Shown: piece after piece, positions 41,686 through 51,356 of the stretch
Layout: each line of letters starts with the position of its first letter
Numbering within the stretch: position 1 is the first letter of the stretch
NCBI RefSeq assembly: GCF_000956545.1
Contig: NZ_JYIT01000082.1
Span: forward strand, 62,001-126,000
Reading direction: 5' to 3'
DNA: 64,000 nucleotides
DNA from: Microbacterium azadirachtae
GTDB taxonomy: Bacteria > Actinomycetota > Actinomycetes > Actinomycetales > Microbacteriaceae
Notes under the pieces: generated by a model
Told to the model about the DNA's origin: nothing
What the model saw: only the letters and a program-made list of their open reading frames with translations
Databases searched by the model: none
Translations under genes and position numbers: made by a program

Positions 41686-42471
41686 GTGAGCGCACGGTCC
41701 GATCAGCCCTTCAGCGGCGCCCTCTATCGGCTGTACACGCGACGGCTGCGGCGCCGGCTCGATCCGCAGACCGTGCCGCATCACATCGCGATGATGATCG
41801 ACGGCAACCGCCGCTGGGCGCGGCAGCTCGGCTACGCGACCCCGGCGCACGGACATCGGGCCGGCGCCGCGAAGATGCGTGAGTTCCTCGGCTGGTGCGA
41901 CGAGCTCGGCATCGGCGTCGTCTCGCTGTACCTGCTCTCCGCGGACAACCTGCGAAAGCGCGACTCCGCAGAGCTCGCCGACCTGATCGAGATCATCGGC
42001 GAACTCGCCGACGCCCTCTCCCACGAGGGCAACTGGCGCGTCAAGCACGTGGGACGCGCGGAGATCCTCCCGTCGGAGCTCGCCCGGGTGCTGGCCGACG
42101 CCGAGGAGCGCACGCGCAGCCACACGGGCCTGCACGTCAACCTCGCCGTGGGGTACGGCGGGCGCAACGAGATCGTCGACGCCGTGCGCTCGATCCTCGC
42201 CCAGCACGACGCCTCCGGCGGCACGATGGAGGACCTCGCCGCGCATCTGACGCCCGAGATGATCGGCGAGCACCTGTACACCGGCGGGCAGCCCGATCCC
42301 GACCTCGTGATCCGGACCAGCGGCGAGCAGCGGCTCAGCGACTTCCTGCTCTGGCAGAGCGCGCACAGCGAGTTCTATTTCGTGGAGGCGCTGGGCCCGG
42401 ACCTGCGCCAGGTGGACTTCCTGCGGGCGATCCGGGACTACGCCGACCGCGACCGTCGCTTCGGACGCTGA
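41686..42471 (+). CDS. uppS: Isoprenyl transferase (cis-prenyltransferase)
   Basis: 261 residues, UppS family. MMIDGNRRWARQLG holds the catalytic Asp and the pyrophosphate-binding residues; VSLYLLSADNLRKR, NLAVGYGGRNEIVDAV and the C-terminal DLVIRTSGEQRLSDFLLWQSAHSEFYFVEALGPD complete the set. It elongates allylic diphosphate to the undecaprenyl or decaprenyl carrier for cell-wall synthesis. Actinobacteria often have two such enzymes, so the chain length cannot be fixed from sequence. Start is leaderless-type, 6 nt after TAGCGT. Confidence 0.94.
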   Translation: MSARSDQPFSGALYRLYTRRLRRRLDPQTVPHHIAMMIDGNRRWARQLGYATPAHGHRAGAAKMREFLGWCDELGIGVVSLYLLSADNLRKRDSAELADLIEIIGELADALSHEGNWRVKHVGRAEILPSELARVLADAEERTRSHTGLHVNLAVGYGGRNEIVDAVRSILAQHDASGGTMEDLAAHLTPEMIGEHLYTGGQPDPDLVIRTSGEQRLSDFLLWQSAHSEFYFVEALGPDLRQVDFLRAIRDYADRDRRFGR

Positions 42472-42517
42472 GGACCGCCTGCGCGGAGCCGTCGTCGCAC
42501 CGTGTCAGACTGGCGGG

Positions 42518-43633
42518 ATGCGCGCCATCGACGAGTACGCGGCCACCTTCGGCGAGGATCCCGGCTACCTGAACTGGGCGGCGCTCGGGCCGATGTCCGC
42601 GGCGGCCGGAGCGGCCCTGCGCGACACCGCGGAGCTGCTCTCCACCGGTCGTGCGGAGGACGTCGCGGCCGCCTCGGAAGCGGGTGCCGCCGCCGCGCAC
42701 GAGGTCGCGGGCCTGCTGGGCGCCCCGGCGGATGAGGTCACCCTGCATCCGTCGTCCACGCACGCCCTCCAGCAGGCGCTCGCCGGCCTGGAAGGCACGG
42801 TCGTCGCCTCCGCCGCCGAGTTCCCGAGCGTCACCATCACGCTGGAGCGCGCCGCGTCCGCGGCCCCAGGCCGCCTGGTGCCGCGCTGGATCGCGCCCGC
42901 CGACACGCGAGTGACGCCGGATGCGGTCGCGGCGGCGCTGGATCCCACGGTGACCGCCCTCGTCGTGAGCCACGTGGACTTCCGCTCGGGATATCGCGCC
43001 GACCTCGCCGCACTCCGCGACCTCCTCGGCCCCGACCGCCTCCTCATCGTCGACGCCGTGCAGTCGTTCGGCGTGGTGGACGAGGACTGGGCGGCGGCGG
43101 ATGTCGTCGTCGGGCACGGCTACAAGTGGCTGCGCGCGGGCCGGGGAACGGGTTTCGCGCGTTTCACCCCGCAGGCGCGCGAGCGGATCCGACCGGTGCT
43201 GAGCGGTCGGATCGCGACGTCCGCGAAAGGCCTGCCCACCGACGCCCTCCCTGATCCGATCGCGTCCGCACAGGCGTACGCCGTCAGCGCGCCGGATCCC
43301 TTCGCCGCCGCACGGCTCGCCGCCGCGTCGGCGGAGATCCACGCCGCGGGAGTGCGCGACGTCGCAGCGCTGCTCGCAGCGCGCGTCGACGCGGTGCTCG
43401 CCGTGGCGGATCGGCGCGGGATCCCTGTCGTGTCGCCCCGCGAGGTCGAGCGGCGGGCCGGCATCGTCGTGCTCGGGGTCGCGGATCCGGAGCGCCTGGG
43501 CGCGGTGCTCGCCGCAGCGGGTGTCAGCGTCACGGTGCACGCCCGCGCCGTGCGGGTCGCGCCGCATGCCGGAACCACGGCGGACACGCTGGGCATGCTC
43601 GACGCCGTGCTCGCGGACGCCGCCAACCGTTAA
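42518..43633 (+). CDS. Class V aminotransferase-fold PLP enzyme
   Basis: 371 residues. The fold type I core is visible: VTLHPSSTHALQQALAG (cofactor phosphate region), FPSVTITLERA, DRLLIVDAVQSFGVVD with the Asp that binds the pyridine nitrogen, and the Schiff-base Lys in VVGHGYKWLRAGRGTGF. It is similar to cysteine desulfurase-like/kynureninase-like members; the substrate cannot be named. CAGACT lies 6 nt before the ATG, an imperfect -10 box. It lies 46 nt after uppS. Confidence 0.85.
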   Translation: MRAIDEYAATFGEDPGYLNWAALGPMSAAAGAALRDTAELLSTGRAEDVAAASEAGAAAAHEVAGLLGAPADEVTLHPSSTHALQQALAGLEGTVVASAAEFPSVTITLERAASAAPGRLVPRWIAPADTRVTPDAVAAALDPTVTALVVSHVDFRSGYRADLAALRDLLGPDRLLIVDAVQSFGVVDEDWAAADVVVGHGYKWLRAGRGTGFARFTPQARERIRPVLSGRIATSAKGLPTDALPDPIASAQAYAVSAPDPFAAARLAAASAEIHAAGVRDVAALLAARVDAVLAVADRRGIPVVSPREVERRAGIVVLGVADPERLGAVLAAAGVSVTVHARAVRVAPHAGTTADTLGMLDAVLADAANR

Positions 43634-43689
43634 CACGGACTTAACCTTCAACCACGCGTGTCGAAGTGCGCGGACACGGCGGCAGGTCG

Positions 43690-43787
43690 TACCTTCGAGC
43701 CATCGGACACGGCGTCCGATCGAGTCGGCCTCAAGGATCGCGACTCGTGGCCCTGGTCGACTCGCCTAGCACCGGGAAGCTTCCCGG
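43690..43787 (+). promoter_or_regulatory. Structured leader of the phoH-type gene
   Basis: TACCTT (43690-43695) is a candidate -10 box giving a leader of about 100 nt. The leader holds ATCGGAC/GTCCGAT (43702-43720) and a perfect 16-bp palindrome CCGGGAAGCTTCCCGG (43772-43787) ending 14 nt before the start. Confidence 0.4.
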
Positions 43788-43801
43788 GTCGGGAGAGGGT
43801 T

Positions 43802-45190
43802 GTGGCCGCACGTACAGCACTGAAGAGCAGCACCCGCACCAGCGCCGTGAGCGCCGCCAGTGACACGGCAGGACATCCGGGAGGTGCAACGCCCGACCAG
43901 GATCTGAAGACGTACGTGCTCGACACGTCCGTGCTGCTGTCGGATCCGCAGGCGTTCTTCCGCTTCGCCGAGCACTCCATCGTCCTGCCGGTCGTCGTGA
44001 TCGGCGAGCTGGAGGGCAAGCGCCACGACCCCGAGCTCGGGTACTTCGCCCGGCGCGCGCTGCGCCACCTCGACGAACTGCGCGTCGAGCACGGTCGACT
44101 CGACTTCCCGGTGCCGATCGGCGACGGCGGCACGCTGCGCGTCGAGCTCAACAACACCGACCTGTCGGTGCTGCCGAGCGGCATCCGCCTCGGCGACAAC
44201 GACAGTCGCATCCTCGCCGTGGCGATGCACCTCGCCGAAGACGGACAGGACGTCACGGTCGTCTCGAAGGACCTCCCGATGCGGGTCAAGGCGGCCTCGC
44301 TGGGCATCAACGCGGAGGAGTACCTGGCCGAGCAGGCCGTCGACTCCGGCTGGACCGGGATCAGCTCGATCTCGCTGTCCGGCGATGAGATGAGCGACCT
44401 GTACGAGAGCGAGATCGGAACGAGCGAGGAGGCGATCGGCCTCCCGGTCAACACCGGCCTGATCATCCACTCCGAGCGGGGCTCCGCTCTCGGCCGCGTC
44501 ACCGGCGACGGCGAGTACGCCCTCGTCCGCGGAGACCGGGAGGTGTTCGGCCTGCACGGACGCTCGGCCGAGCAGCGCATCGCGATCGATCTGCTCCTGG
44601 ATCCCGAGGTCGGCATCGTCTCGCTCGGCGGACGCGCCGGCACCGGCAAGTCGGCGCTCGCGCTGTGCGCGGGGCTCGAGGCCGTGCTGGAGCGGCAGCA
44701 GCAGAAGAAGATCATCGTGTTCCGCCCGCTGTTCGCCGTCGGCGGCCAGGAGCTCGGCTACCTGCCCGGCGACAAGGACGAGAAGATGAGCCCGTGGGGT
44801 CAGGCGGTGTTCGACACCCTCGGCTCCGTCGTCTCCGGCAACGTCATGGACGAGGTCGTCGAACGGGGCATGCTCGAGGTGCTGCCGCTCACGCACATCC
44901 GCGGTCGCTCGCTGCACGACGCGTTCGTGATCGTCGATGAGGCCCAGTCGCTCGAACGCAACGTGCTGCTCACCGTGCTGAGCCGGATGGGGCAGAACTC
45001 GCGCGTCGTGCTCACCCACGACGTCGGCCAGCGCGACAACCTCCGCGTCGGTCGCCATGACGGCATCGCGAGCGTCATCGAGACGCTCAAGGGCCACGAC
45101 CTGTTCGGGCACGTGACCCTGCAGCGCTCCGAGCGCTCCGCGATCGCCGCCCTCGTCACCGAGCTGCTGGAGGGCAGCGAACTCAGCTGA
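43802..45190 (+). CDS. PIN-PhoH family ATPase/ribonuclease (PhoH2-type)
   Basis: 462 residues from GTG 43802 with GGGAGAGGG directly upstream. The N-terminal PIN domain has acidic residues in [25 protein letters not shown] and [17 protein letters not shown]. The C-terminal PhoH domain has Walker [13 protein letters not shown], Walker [13 protein letters not shown] and a terminal [14 protein letters not shown] helix. In mycobacteria the PIN-PhoH fusion unwinds and cleaves RNA (PhoH2; family knowledge). A structured leader precedes it. Confidence 0.93.
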   Translation: MAARTALKSSTRTSAVSAASDTAGHPGGATPDQDLKTYVLDTSVLLSDPQAFFRFAEHSIVLPVVVIGELEGKRHDPELGYFARRALRHLDELRVEHGRLDFPVPIGDGGTLRVELNNTDLSVLPSGIRLGDNDSRILAVAMHLAEDGQDVTVVSKDLPMRVKAASLGINAEEYLAEQAVDSGWTGISSISLSGDEMSDLYESEIGTSEEAIGLPVNTGLIIHSERGSALGRVTGDGEYALVRGDREVFGLHGRSAEQRIAIDLLLDPEVGIVSLGGRAGTGKSALALCAGLEAVLERQQQKKIIVFRPLFAVGGQELGYLPGDKDEKMSPWGQAVFDTLGSVVSGNVMDEVVERGMLEVLPLTHIRGRSLHDAFVIVDEAQSLERNVLLTVLSRMGQNSRVVLTHDVGQRDNLRVGRHDGIASVIETLKGHDLFGHVTLQRSERSAIAALVTELLEGSELS

Positions 45191-45324
45191 GATGGCGTCG
45201 CCGCGCGACGCCTCGCGCGGCGGGCGGCGTACCGCGCGACGCTTGCAGGAGCCGGCCACGGATGCATGACGGATCCGTCGCTTCGGCCCTGCAGGCGTCG
45301 CGCGGCCCTGCATCCGTCGCCGCA

Positions 45325-45330
45325 TACGCT
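45325..45330 (+). promoter_or_regulatory. -10 box of leaderless ASCH gene
   Basis: TACGCT, 6 nt before the ATG at 45337. Confidence 0.5.
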
Positions 45331-45336
45331 GAGAGG

Positions 45337-45750
45337 ATGACTGAAGAGCTGCCGGTCTCCGAGTACGGCTTTCCCGGCCCGCTGCGAGACTCCCTGGTCG
45401 CGGCGATCATCGCGGGGAAGAAGACGTCGACGACGAGCCTGCTCCGCGACTACGAGCGCGAGGGCGAGCCTTTTCCCGAGGTCGGCGACCGTGCCGTCGT
45501 GATCGACTCCGCAGGAGATCCGGTCGGCATCGAGCAGATCACGGAGGTGCGGATCGTCCGCGTCGGCGACGTCGACCTCGAGCATGCACTCGCGGAAGGA
45601 GAGGGCTTCACGTCCGTCGCCGAGTGGCGCGAAGGACATGAGGGCTTCTGGCACGGATCCGAGTACCGCGATCACGCGGGGGATCCGTCCTTCCGCGTGA
45701 CCGACGACACGCTCGCAGTGCTCGCGCGGTTCCGGTTCGAGCCGATCTAA
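45337..45750 (+). CDS. ASCH-domain protein
   Basis: 137 residues. ASCH (PUA-like) fold: PLRDSLVAAIIAGKKTSTTSLLRDYEREGEPFPEVGDRAVVIDSAGDPVGIEQITEVRIVRVGDV, then AEGEGFTSVAEWREGHEGFW. The GKKTSTTS strand-loop is the typical early motif. ASCH proteins bind or modify RNA or nucleosides (family knowledge); some hydrolyse N4-acylcytidine. A start 6 nt after TACGCT suggests a leaderless mRNA. It is convergent with fumC, with a terminator between. Confidence 0.88.
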   Translation: MTEELPVSEYGFPGPLRDSLVAAIIAGKKTSTTSLLRDYEREGEPFPEVGDRAVVIDSAGDPVGIEQITEVRIVRVGDVDLEHALAEGEGFTSVAEWREGHEGFWHGSEYRDHAGDPSFRVTDDTLAVLARFRFEPI

Positions 45751-45794
45751 GGGCACGCGGTGCCGCGCGACGCGAGCGCCGCGTCGTACAGACG

Positions 45795-45830
45795 ACGGAT
45801 GCCGCGCCCCGGGAGGGACGCGGCATCCGT
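45795..45830. terminator. Bidirectional terminator between ASCH gene and fumC
   Basis: ACGGATGCCGCG (45795-45806) pairs with CGCGGCATCCGT (45819-45830), 12 bp, between convergent genes. Confidence 0.75.
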
Positions 45831-45844
45831 GCGCGGATCCGGGA

Positions 45845-47242
45845 TCAGCCGGCGTGCGTCATCGAGAGGAGGTCGAGCTTGGCGTCGAGCTGCTCGAGGG
45901 TGAGCTCGCCGCGCTCCACGTAGCCGAGGTCGATCACGGCGTCGCGGACGGTGATGCCCTTGGCGACGGCGTGCTTGGCGATCTTCGCCGCCGCCTCGTA
46001 GCCGATGAGCTTGTTCAGCGGCGTGACGATCGACGGGCTCATGCCGGCGAACGCGGCGGCGCGCTCGAGGTTCGCCTGCAGGCCGTCGACGGTCTTGTCG
46101 GCGAGCACGCGCACGGCGTTGGAGAGCAGGCGGATCGACTCGAGCAGCGCCGTGCCCATGACCGGGATCGCCACGTTCAGCTCGAACGAGCCGGAGGCGC
46201 CGGCCCAGGCGACGGTCGCGTCGTTGCCGATCACGCGCGCGCACACCATCAGGACGGCCTCGGGGATGACGGGGTTGACCTTGCCCGGCATGATCGAGGA
46301 GCCCGGCTGCAGGTCGGGGATGTGCAGCTCGCCGAGGCCGGTGTTCGGGCCGGAGCCCATCCAGCGCAGGTCGTTGTTGATCTTGGTCAGGGAGACGGCG
46401 ATCGTGCGCAGGGCGCCCGACGCCTCGACCAGCCCGTCGCGGTTCGCCTGAGCCTCGAAGTGGTCCTTGGCCTCGGTGATCGGCAGCTCGGTCTCGGCTG
46501 CGAGCAGCGCGATGACCTTCTGCGGGAAGCCGAGCGGCGTGTTGATGCCGGTGCCGACCGCGGTGCCGCCGAGGGGGACCTCCGCGACCCGGGGGAGCGC
46601 CGCCTGGACGCGCTCGATGCCGAGGCGGATCTGGCGGGCGTAGCCGCCGAACTCCTGGCCGAGGGTGACCGGCGTGGCGTCCATCAGGTGGGTGCGGCCG
46701 GACTTGACCGCGTCCTTCCACAGGTCCGCCTTGGCCTCGAGGGCGACGGCCAGGTGGTCCAGGGCGGGGATCAGCGTGTCGATGAGCGCCTGGGTGACGG
46801 CGATGTGCACCGAGGTGGGGAAGACGTCGTTCGACGACTGCGACGCGTTCACGTGGTCGTTCGGGTGCACGGTCGCGCCCAGGATGCGGGTCGCGAGGGT
46901 CGCGAGCACCTCGTTCATGTTCATGTTCGAGGAGGTGCCGGATCCGGTCTGGTAGGTGTCGACCGGGAACTCGCCGTCGTGCTTGCCCGCAGCGACCTCG
47001 TCGGCCGCCTGGGCGATCGCGTCGGCGATGGCGCCGTCGAGCGTGCCGAGCTCCTTGTTGGCGAGCGCCGCAGCCTTCTTGATCCGGGCGAGGGCCGCGA
47101 TCTGCGTCGGCTCCAGACCCTTGCCGGAGATCGGGAAGTTCTCCACCGCGCGCTGGGTCTGCGCGCCGTAGAGCGCGTTCACGGGCACACGCACCTCGCC
47201 CATGGTGTCGTGCTCGATCCGGTACTGGTCGTTGTCGGTCAC
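45845..47242 (-). CDS. fumC: Fumarate hydratase, class II
   Basis: 465 residues, full length. TCA-cycle enzyme converting fumarate to L-malate. Motifs: [31 protein letters not shown], the catalytic His in [21 protein letters not shown], and the flexible signature loop [11 protein letters not shown] with the catalytic Ser. It is iron-independent, unlike class I. It lies 41 nt downstream of the carbonic anhydrase gene on the same strand and probably ends a five-gene run from xseA. Confidence 0.96.
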   Translation of the reverse strand: MTDNDQYRIEHDTMGEVRVPVNALYGAQTQRAVENFPISGKGLEPTQIAALARIKKAAALANKELGTLDGAIADAIAQAADEVAAGKHDGEFPVDTYQTGSGTSSNMNMNEVLATLATRILGATVHPNDHVNASQSSNDVFPTSVHIAVTQALIDTLIPALDHLAVALEAKADLWKDAVKSGRTHLMDATPVTLGQEFGGYARQIRLGIERVQAALPRVAEVPLGGTAVGTGINTPLGFPQKVIALLAAETELPITEAKDHFEAQANRDGLVEASGALRTIAVSLTKINNDLRWMGSGPNTGLGELHIPDLQPGSSIMPGKVNPVIPEAVLMVCARVIGNDATVAWAGASGSFELNVAIPVMGTALLESIRLLSNAVRVLADKTVDGLQANLERAAAFAGMSPSIVTPLNKLIGYEAAAKIAKHAVAKGITVRDAVIDLGYVERGELTLEQLDAKLDLLSMTHAG

Positions 47243-47283
47243 TGCTGTTCCTCCAGATGTGACGGTGTGATGAAGGGGGATGT

Positions 47284-47934
47284 TCAGGGGGCGACGGTGA
47301 GGCCCGCGGTGACGACGGGCACGGCCGTGCCCTCGTTCAGCCGGTAGTTCGCGCCGACGATGCCGAGGCGGCCCTCGGTCACGGCCTGGGAGATCAGCTC
47401 GGAGGACTGCAGCAGGTCCCGCACCGTGTTGCGCAGGTGCTCCTGGCCCACGAGCTCGGGGTCGATGTCGGCGACCGTGGATCCGCCCTGCTCGGCGAGC
47501 ACCTTGCGCGCGGCCGGGACGATCGGGGCGACGAGCTTCCAGATGTGCGGGGGCAGGGGAGCGGCGTCGATCGCGGTGCCGTCGATCGCGGCGCGCACGG
47601 CGCCGCAGCTGTCATGGGCGAGCACGACGATGAGCGGGACGCCCAGCACGGCCACCGCGTACTCGAGGCTCGCGACGATCGACTCGCCGATGACCTGGCC
47701 CGCATTGCGCACCACGAAGAGGTCGCCGAGGCCCTTGTCGAAGATGATCTCGGCGGCCAGCCGCGAATCGGAGCAGCCGAACAGGGTGGCCATCGGAGCC
47801 TGTCCGTCGACGAGCTCGTGGCGCTTGCCCACGTCCTGGTTCGGGTGCGCGGGCGTGCCGGCGACGAAGCGCTGGTTCCCCTCGCTCATGAGCCGCCAGG
47901 CCTCGTCGGGGGTGAGGGTCGTGGTGTCGGTCAT
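47284..47934 (-). CDS. Beta-class carbonic anhydrase
   Basis: 216 residues from ATG 47934, overlapping the stop of the DUF4245 gene (ATGA). Zinc ligands are visible: Cys and Asp in [12 protein letters not shown], and His and Cys in [19 protein letters not shown] lies between. It interconverts CO2 and bicarbonate, supplying bicarbonate for carboxylases (family knowledge). It sits between the exonuclease VII cluster and fumC. Confidence 0.93.
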   Translation of the reverse strand: MTDTTTLTPDEAWRLMSEGNQRFVAGTPAHPNQDVGKRHELVDGQAPMATLFGCSDSRLAAEIIFDKGLGDLFVVRNAGQVIGESIVASLEYAVAVLGVPLIVVLAHDSCGAVRAAIDGTAIDAAPLPPHIWKLVAPIVPAARKVLAEQGGSTVADIDPELVGQEHLRNTVRDLLQSSELISQAVTEGRLGIVGANYRLNEGTAVPVVTAGLTVAP

Positions 47935-48584
47935 CGTCCGCCTTCGAGCTCGTCGATCTGGGGGCTGATCTTCGCGACCAGCTCCGCGGTTCCTGCCTTG
48001 CCGAGTGCGCCGTACACGAGGACGTAGTCCTTGCCGACCTGCGTGCCGAGCGCGTAGTTGATGTTCGCCGAGGCGTCGGGGCGCGCGATGACGTACTCGT
48101 CCCACGTCCGTCCGCCGATCTTCACGGTGTTCTTCGAGGTCGTGCCGCGCAGGGGCGTGAGCGCCCAGCTCGCGTCGGCGTCGAACGCCTGGGCGATGTG
48201 CGCGTAGCCGCGGGCGTCGTCGGCCTGAGGGGCGACGGTGATGTCCCAGACGACGGGCTTGCCGTCGGTCAGCACGGCCTTGTTGACGCGCCAGTTGTTC
48301 GGCGGCGTCGGCAGCAGCACCGGGCGGTCCATGGCGCTCTGCGCGTTCTTGGCCGCAGCCGGAAGATCCACCTTGCTGGCGCCGGTGAAGTCGCCGCGGG
48401 GCACGATCAGCACGATGAGCAGCACGACGCCGACAGTGGCGATCAGGGCCGCGATGAGGCCGCGGAAGGTCTGACTGGACCGGTACGCGGCCGACGACGC
48501 GGCCTTGCGGTCGGCGGTCTCCTGCGCGGTCTCCGGGCGTCCCAGTTCGGCGACGACGGGCGGCTGTTTCGGCGCGCGGCTCAT
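47931..48584 (-). CDS. DUF4245 family membrane protein
   Basis: 217 residues from ATG 48584, overlapping the xseB stop (ATGA). A cytoplasmic N-terminus of ~60 residues, one membrane helix (about 64-84) and an extracytoplasmic domain with VLLPTPPNNWRVNKAVLTDGKPVVWDITVAPQADDARGYAHIAQAFDADASWAL and GGRTWDEYVI. This is the actinobacterial DUF4245 family, often encoded between xseB and fumC or glpX. Function is unknown. The start and stop overlaps place it firmly in the operon. Confidence 0.87.
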   Translation of the reverse strand: MSRAPKQPPVVAELGRPETAQETADRKAASSAAYRSSQTFRGLIAALIATVGVVLLIVLIVPRGDFTGASKVDLPAAAKNAQSAMDRPVLLPTPPNNWRVNKAVLTDGKPVVWDITVAPQADDARGYAHIAQAFDADASWALTPLRGTTSKNTVKIGGRTWDEYVIARPDASANINYALGTQVGKDYVLVYGALGKAGTAELVAKISPQIDELEGGR

Positions 48585-48838
48585 CGTCCGCCCTCCTCGG
48601 CGTTCGAGCGGGCGGCGTCGAGGCGGCGCTTGGCGCCGACGAGCCACTCCTCGCAGCGCGCGGCGAGGGCCTCGCCGCGCTCCCAGAGCGTGAGGGACTG
48701 CTCGAGCGTGGGCGCGCCCTGCTCGAGCTCGGCGACGACGCGCACCAGTTCGTCCCTGGCCTGCTCGAAGCTGAGCGAAGCCGGATCGGCGACGGTCGGC
48801 GCAGAGGTCCCTGCGGAGGCGGACGGCTCGTTCGACAC
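48581..48838 (-). CDS. xseB: Exodeoxyribonuclease VII small subunit
   Basis: 85 residues from GTG 48838, which has GGAGG 7 nt upstream (GTG 48844 is a close alternative). The XseB helical core is clear: LSFEQARDELVRVVAELEQGAPTLEQSLTLWERGEALAARCEEWLVGAKRRLDAA, forming the coiled hairpin that binds XseA. It directly follows xseA and overlaps the DUF4245 gene. Confidence 0.94.
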   Translation of the reverse strand: MSNEPSASAGTSAPTVADPASLSFEQARDELVRVVAELEQGAPTLEQSLTLWERGEALAARCEEWLVGAKRRLDAARSNAEEGGR

Positions 48839-48853
48839 AGTCACGCCTCCATC

Positions 48854-50167
48854 CTACCGGCGTGCATCAGCCCCGCCGGCCGAGCCGGAGGCGGCCTCGG
48901 CCGACTCCTCGATCTCGCCCTCCGAGACGGCGCGCAGCGATCCGCGGTCCACCGTGACGGTGAGCACGGTCCCTGCCGGGGCGTCCGCGGCGTCGCGCAC
49001 GATGCGGCCGTCGTCGCGGTGCGCGATCGCGTAGCCGCGCGCCAGGGTGGCGGCGGGGGAGAGTGCGCGCAGCGAGGCGCGCAGTTCCGCGGTGCGTCGA
49101 GAGGCGGTGTCGATCGTGCGGCCGAGGGTGTCGCGCGACCGCGCCGAGAGCAGCCAGACCTCCTGTGCACGGCGCTCGATGAGCGGATCCGGATCGCGCA
49201 GCACAGGGCGCGAGCGCAGCTGCTCGAGCTGTGCGATGTCGTGCGCGACGCGCTGCGAGACGCGGGTGGTGGCCCTGGCGCGCAGCTGGGCGACGAGGGC
49301 GCGCTGCTCGCCCACGTCCGGCACCACGCGCTTGGCGGCGTCGGTGGGCGTGGAGGCGCGGAGGTCCGCCACATCGTCCAGCAGCGGGTGGTCGTTCTCG
49401 TGCCCGATCGCGCTGACCACGGGGGTCGTCGCCGCCGCGACCGCACGCACGAGACGCTCGTCGCTGAAGCCGAGCAGCGTCTGCGGGTCGCCGCCGCCGC
49501 GGGCGATGATGATCACATCGACGTCCGGATCCGCGTCGAGTCGCTTGAGCGCGGCGAGCGTCTCCGGGACGCACCGGTCTCCCTGCACCGCCGCGTGGAC
49601 GGTGCGGAACCGCACCTGCGGCCAGCGCAGCTCGGCGTTGCGGTGCACGTCCTTCTCGGCGTCGGAGTTCTCGCCGGTGATCAGGCCGATCAGGTGGGGG
49701 AGGAAGGGGAGCGGCTTCTTGCGCGCCGGATCGAACAGCCCCTCCTGGCGCAGCTGGGCGCGCAGCCGCTCCAGCCGCTCGAGCTGATCGCCGAGGCCGA
49801 CGTGCTTCACGGCGGAGACGGCGAAGCTGAAATCGCCCGCCTTGACGAAGTAGTCGGCCTTGACGGCGGCGACGACGTGGTCGCCCACGGCGAGATCGGC
49901 CGGGATCCGCGCCCGCACGCTCGACCAGATCCGGATCGAGATCTGCGCGTCGGACCGGGTGTCCTTGAGCCGCGCGAAGACGTTGCCGGCGCGCAGGTTC
50001 CAGCTGGTGATCTCGCCCTCGACCCAGACGGTGCCCCACTGCGCCACGAAGTCGCGGATGGTGGCGTTCAGGCGTGCGATCGAGGTCGGCGCCTCCGCCG
50101 TGGAATCGCGGGGGGAGACGGCATCGGCCGGCGGAGTCTCGCCGGCGGCGGCGTGGAAGACGGTCAT
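48854..50167 (-). CDS. xseA: Exodeoxyribonuclease VII large subunit
   Basis: 437 residues. An N-terminal OB fold ([51 protein letters not shown]) binds single-stranded DNA. The catalytic core has [91 protein letters not shown], then a long coiled coil. Together with XseB it degrades ssDNA to oligonucleotides in repair. It is divergent from ispH. Confidence 0.95.
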   Translation of the reverse strand: MTVFHAAAGETPPADAVSPRDSTAEAPTSIARLNATIRDFVAQWGTVWVEGEITSWNLRAGNVFARLKDTRSDAQISIRIWSSVRARIPADLAVGDHVVAAVKADYFVKAGDFSFAVSAVKHVGLGDQLERLERLRAQLRQEGLFDPARKKPLPFLPHLIGLITGENSDAEKDVHRNAELRWPQVRFRTVHAAVQGDRCVPETLAALKRLDADPDVDVIIIARGGGDPQTLLGFSDERLVRAVAAATTPVVSAIGHENDHPLLDDVADLRASTPTDAAKRVVPDVGEQRALVAQLRARATTRVSQRVAHDIAQLEQLRSRPVLRDPDPLIERRAQEVWLLSARSRDTLGRTIDTASRRTAELRASLRALSPAATLARGYAIAHRDDGRIVRDAADAPAGTVLTVTVDRGSLRAVSEGEIEESAEAASGSAGGADARR

Positions 50168-50269
50168 CGCATCCTGTCGATCGGGGCGCGTTCAGGATAA
50201 CGCGGGCCCCGGACGCCGACGGCGAGCCACGGGAGGGCCCGGTCCCGGCCCCTTGCCAGGAGGCGCCGA

Positions 50270-50275
50270 TAGAAT
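50270..50275 (+). promoter_or_regulatory. -10 box of leaderless ispH transcript
   Basis: TAGAAT, 7 nt before the GTG at 50283. Confidence 0.55.
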
Positions 50276-50282
50276 CGCGGGT

Positions 50283-51356
50283 GTGAGCTCTCCCGTCGCG
50301 CTGCCCCTGCCGCAGATCCCCCGCCGCCGCCCCGAAGGCGTGCGCGAGCCGCTTCAGGACCGCCCCGTGGACGGTGCCAAGCGCGTGCTGCTGGCCGCTC
50401 CCCGCGGCTACTGCGCCGGCGTCGACCGTGCCGTGGTCGCAGTCGAGAAGGCGTTGCAGCGCTACGGCGCACCCGTGTACGTGCGCAAGCAGATCGTGCA
50501 CAACATCCACGTGGTCACCGAGCTCGAGGCGCAGGGGGCGATCTTCGTCGACGAGGTGGACGAGATCCCCGAGGGCTCCCACGTCGTCTTCAGCGCGCAC
50601 GGCGTCTCGCCGATGGTCGTCTCGGCCGCGGAGGACCGCCACCTCCACGCGATCGACGCGACCTGCCCGCTCGTGACCAAGGTGCATCGCGAGGCCGTGC
50701 GCTTCGCCCGCGACGACTTCGAGATCCTGCTCATCGGCCACGACGGCCATGAGGAGGTCGAGGGCACGGCCGGCGAGGCTCCCGACCACGTCACCGTCGT
50801 GAACTCCCCGGAGGAGGCCGACACCGTCGAGGTGCGCGACCCCAGCAAGGTCGTGTGGCTGTCGCAGACCACCCTTTCGGTGGACGAGACCATGGAGACG
50901 GTGAACCGGCTGCGCACGAGGTTCCCCGAGCTGCAGGATCCGCCGTCCGACGACATCTGCTACGCCACGCAGAACCGGCAGGTGGCGATCAAGAAGGTGG
51001 CCCGCGACGCGGATCTCGTGATCGTGGTCGGCTCCGCGAACTCCTCCAACAGCGTGCGCCTCGTCGAAGTGGCCCGCGAGTATGGCGCGAAGGCCGCCTA
51101 TCGCGTCGACTACGCCGACGAGGTGCGGCAGGAGTGGCTGGACGGCGTCACGACGGTGGGCGTGACCAGCGGCGCCTCGGTGCCCGAGGTGCTCGTGCAG
51201 GAGGTGCTCGAAGCCCTCGCCGAGGCGGGCTACGGCGACGTCGAGGAGGTGCGCACCGCCGAGGAGGACCTGATGTTCTCGCTCCCGAAGGAGCTGCGCC
51301 AGGACGTGTCGGGCCAGCGCGACGAGCGCGCCCTCGGAGGACGGACCTCACGATGA
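50283..51356 (+). CDS. ispH: 4-hydroxy-3-methylbut-2-enyl diphosphate reductase
   Basis: 357 residues. Last step of the MEP pathway, making IPP and DMAPP. The three Cys ligands of the [4Fe-4S] cluster are visible in [31 protein letters not shown] and [11 protein letters not shown]. Substrate-binding segments are [22 protein letters not shown] and [14 protein letters not shown]. The N-terminus is about 35 residues longer than in E. coli. Its product feeds the isoprenyl transferase encoded 8 kb away. The stop overlaps the next start (ATGA). Confidence 0.96.
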   Translation: MSSPVALPLPQIPRRRPEGVREPLQDRPVDGAKRVLLAAPRGYCAGVDRAVVAVEKALQRYGAPVYVRKQIVHNIHVVTELEAQGAIFVDEVDEIPEGSHVVFSAHGVSPMVVSAAEDRHLHAIDATCPLVTKVHREAVRFARDDFEILLIGHDGHEEVEGTAGEAPDHVTVVNSPEEADTVEVRDPSKVVWLSQTTLSVDETMETVNRLRTRFPELQDPPSDDICYATQNRQVAIKKVARDADLVIVVGSANSSNSVRLVEVAREYGAKAAYRVDYADEVRQEWLDGVTTVGVTSGASVPEVLVQEVLEALAEAGYGDVEEVRTAEEDLMFSLPKELRQDVSGQRDERALGGRTSR

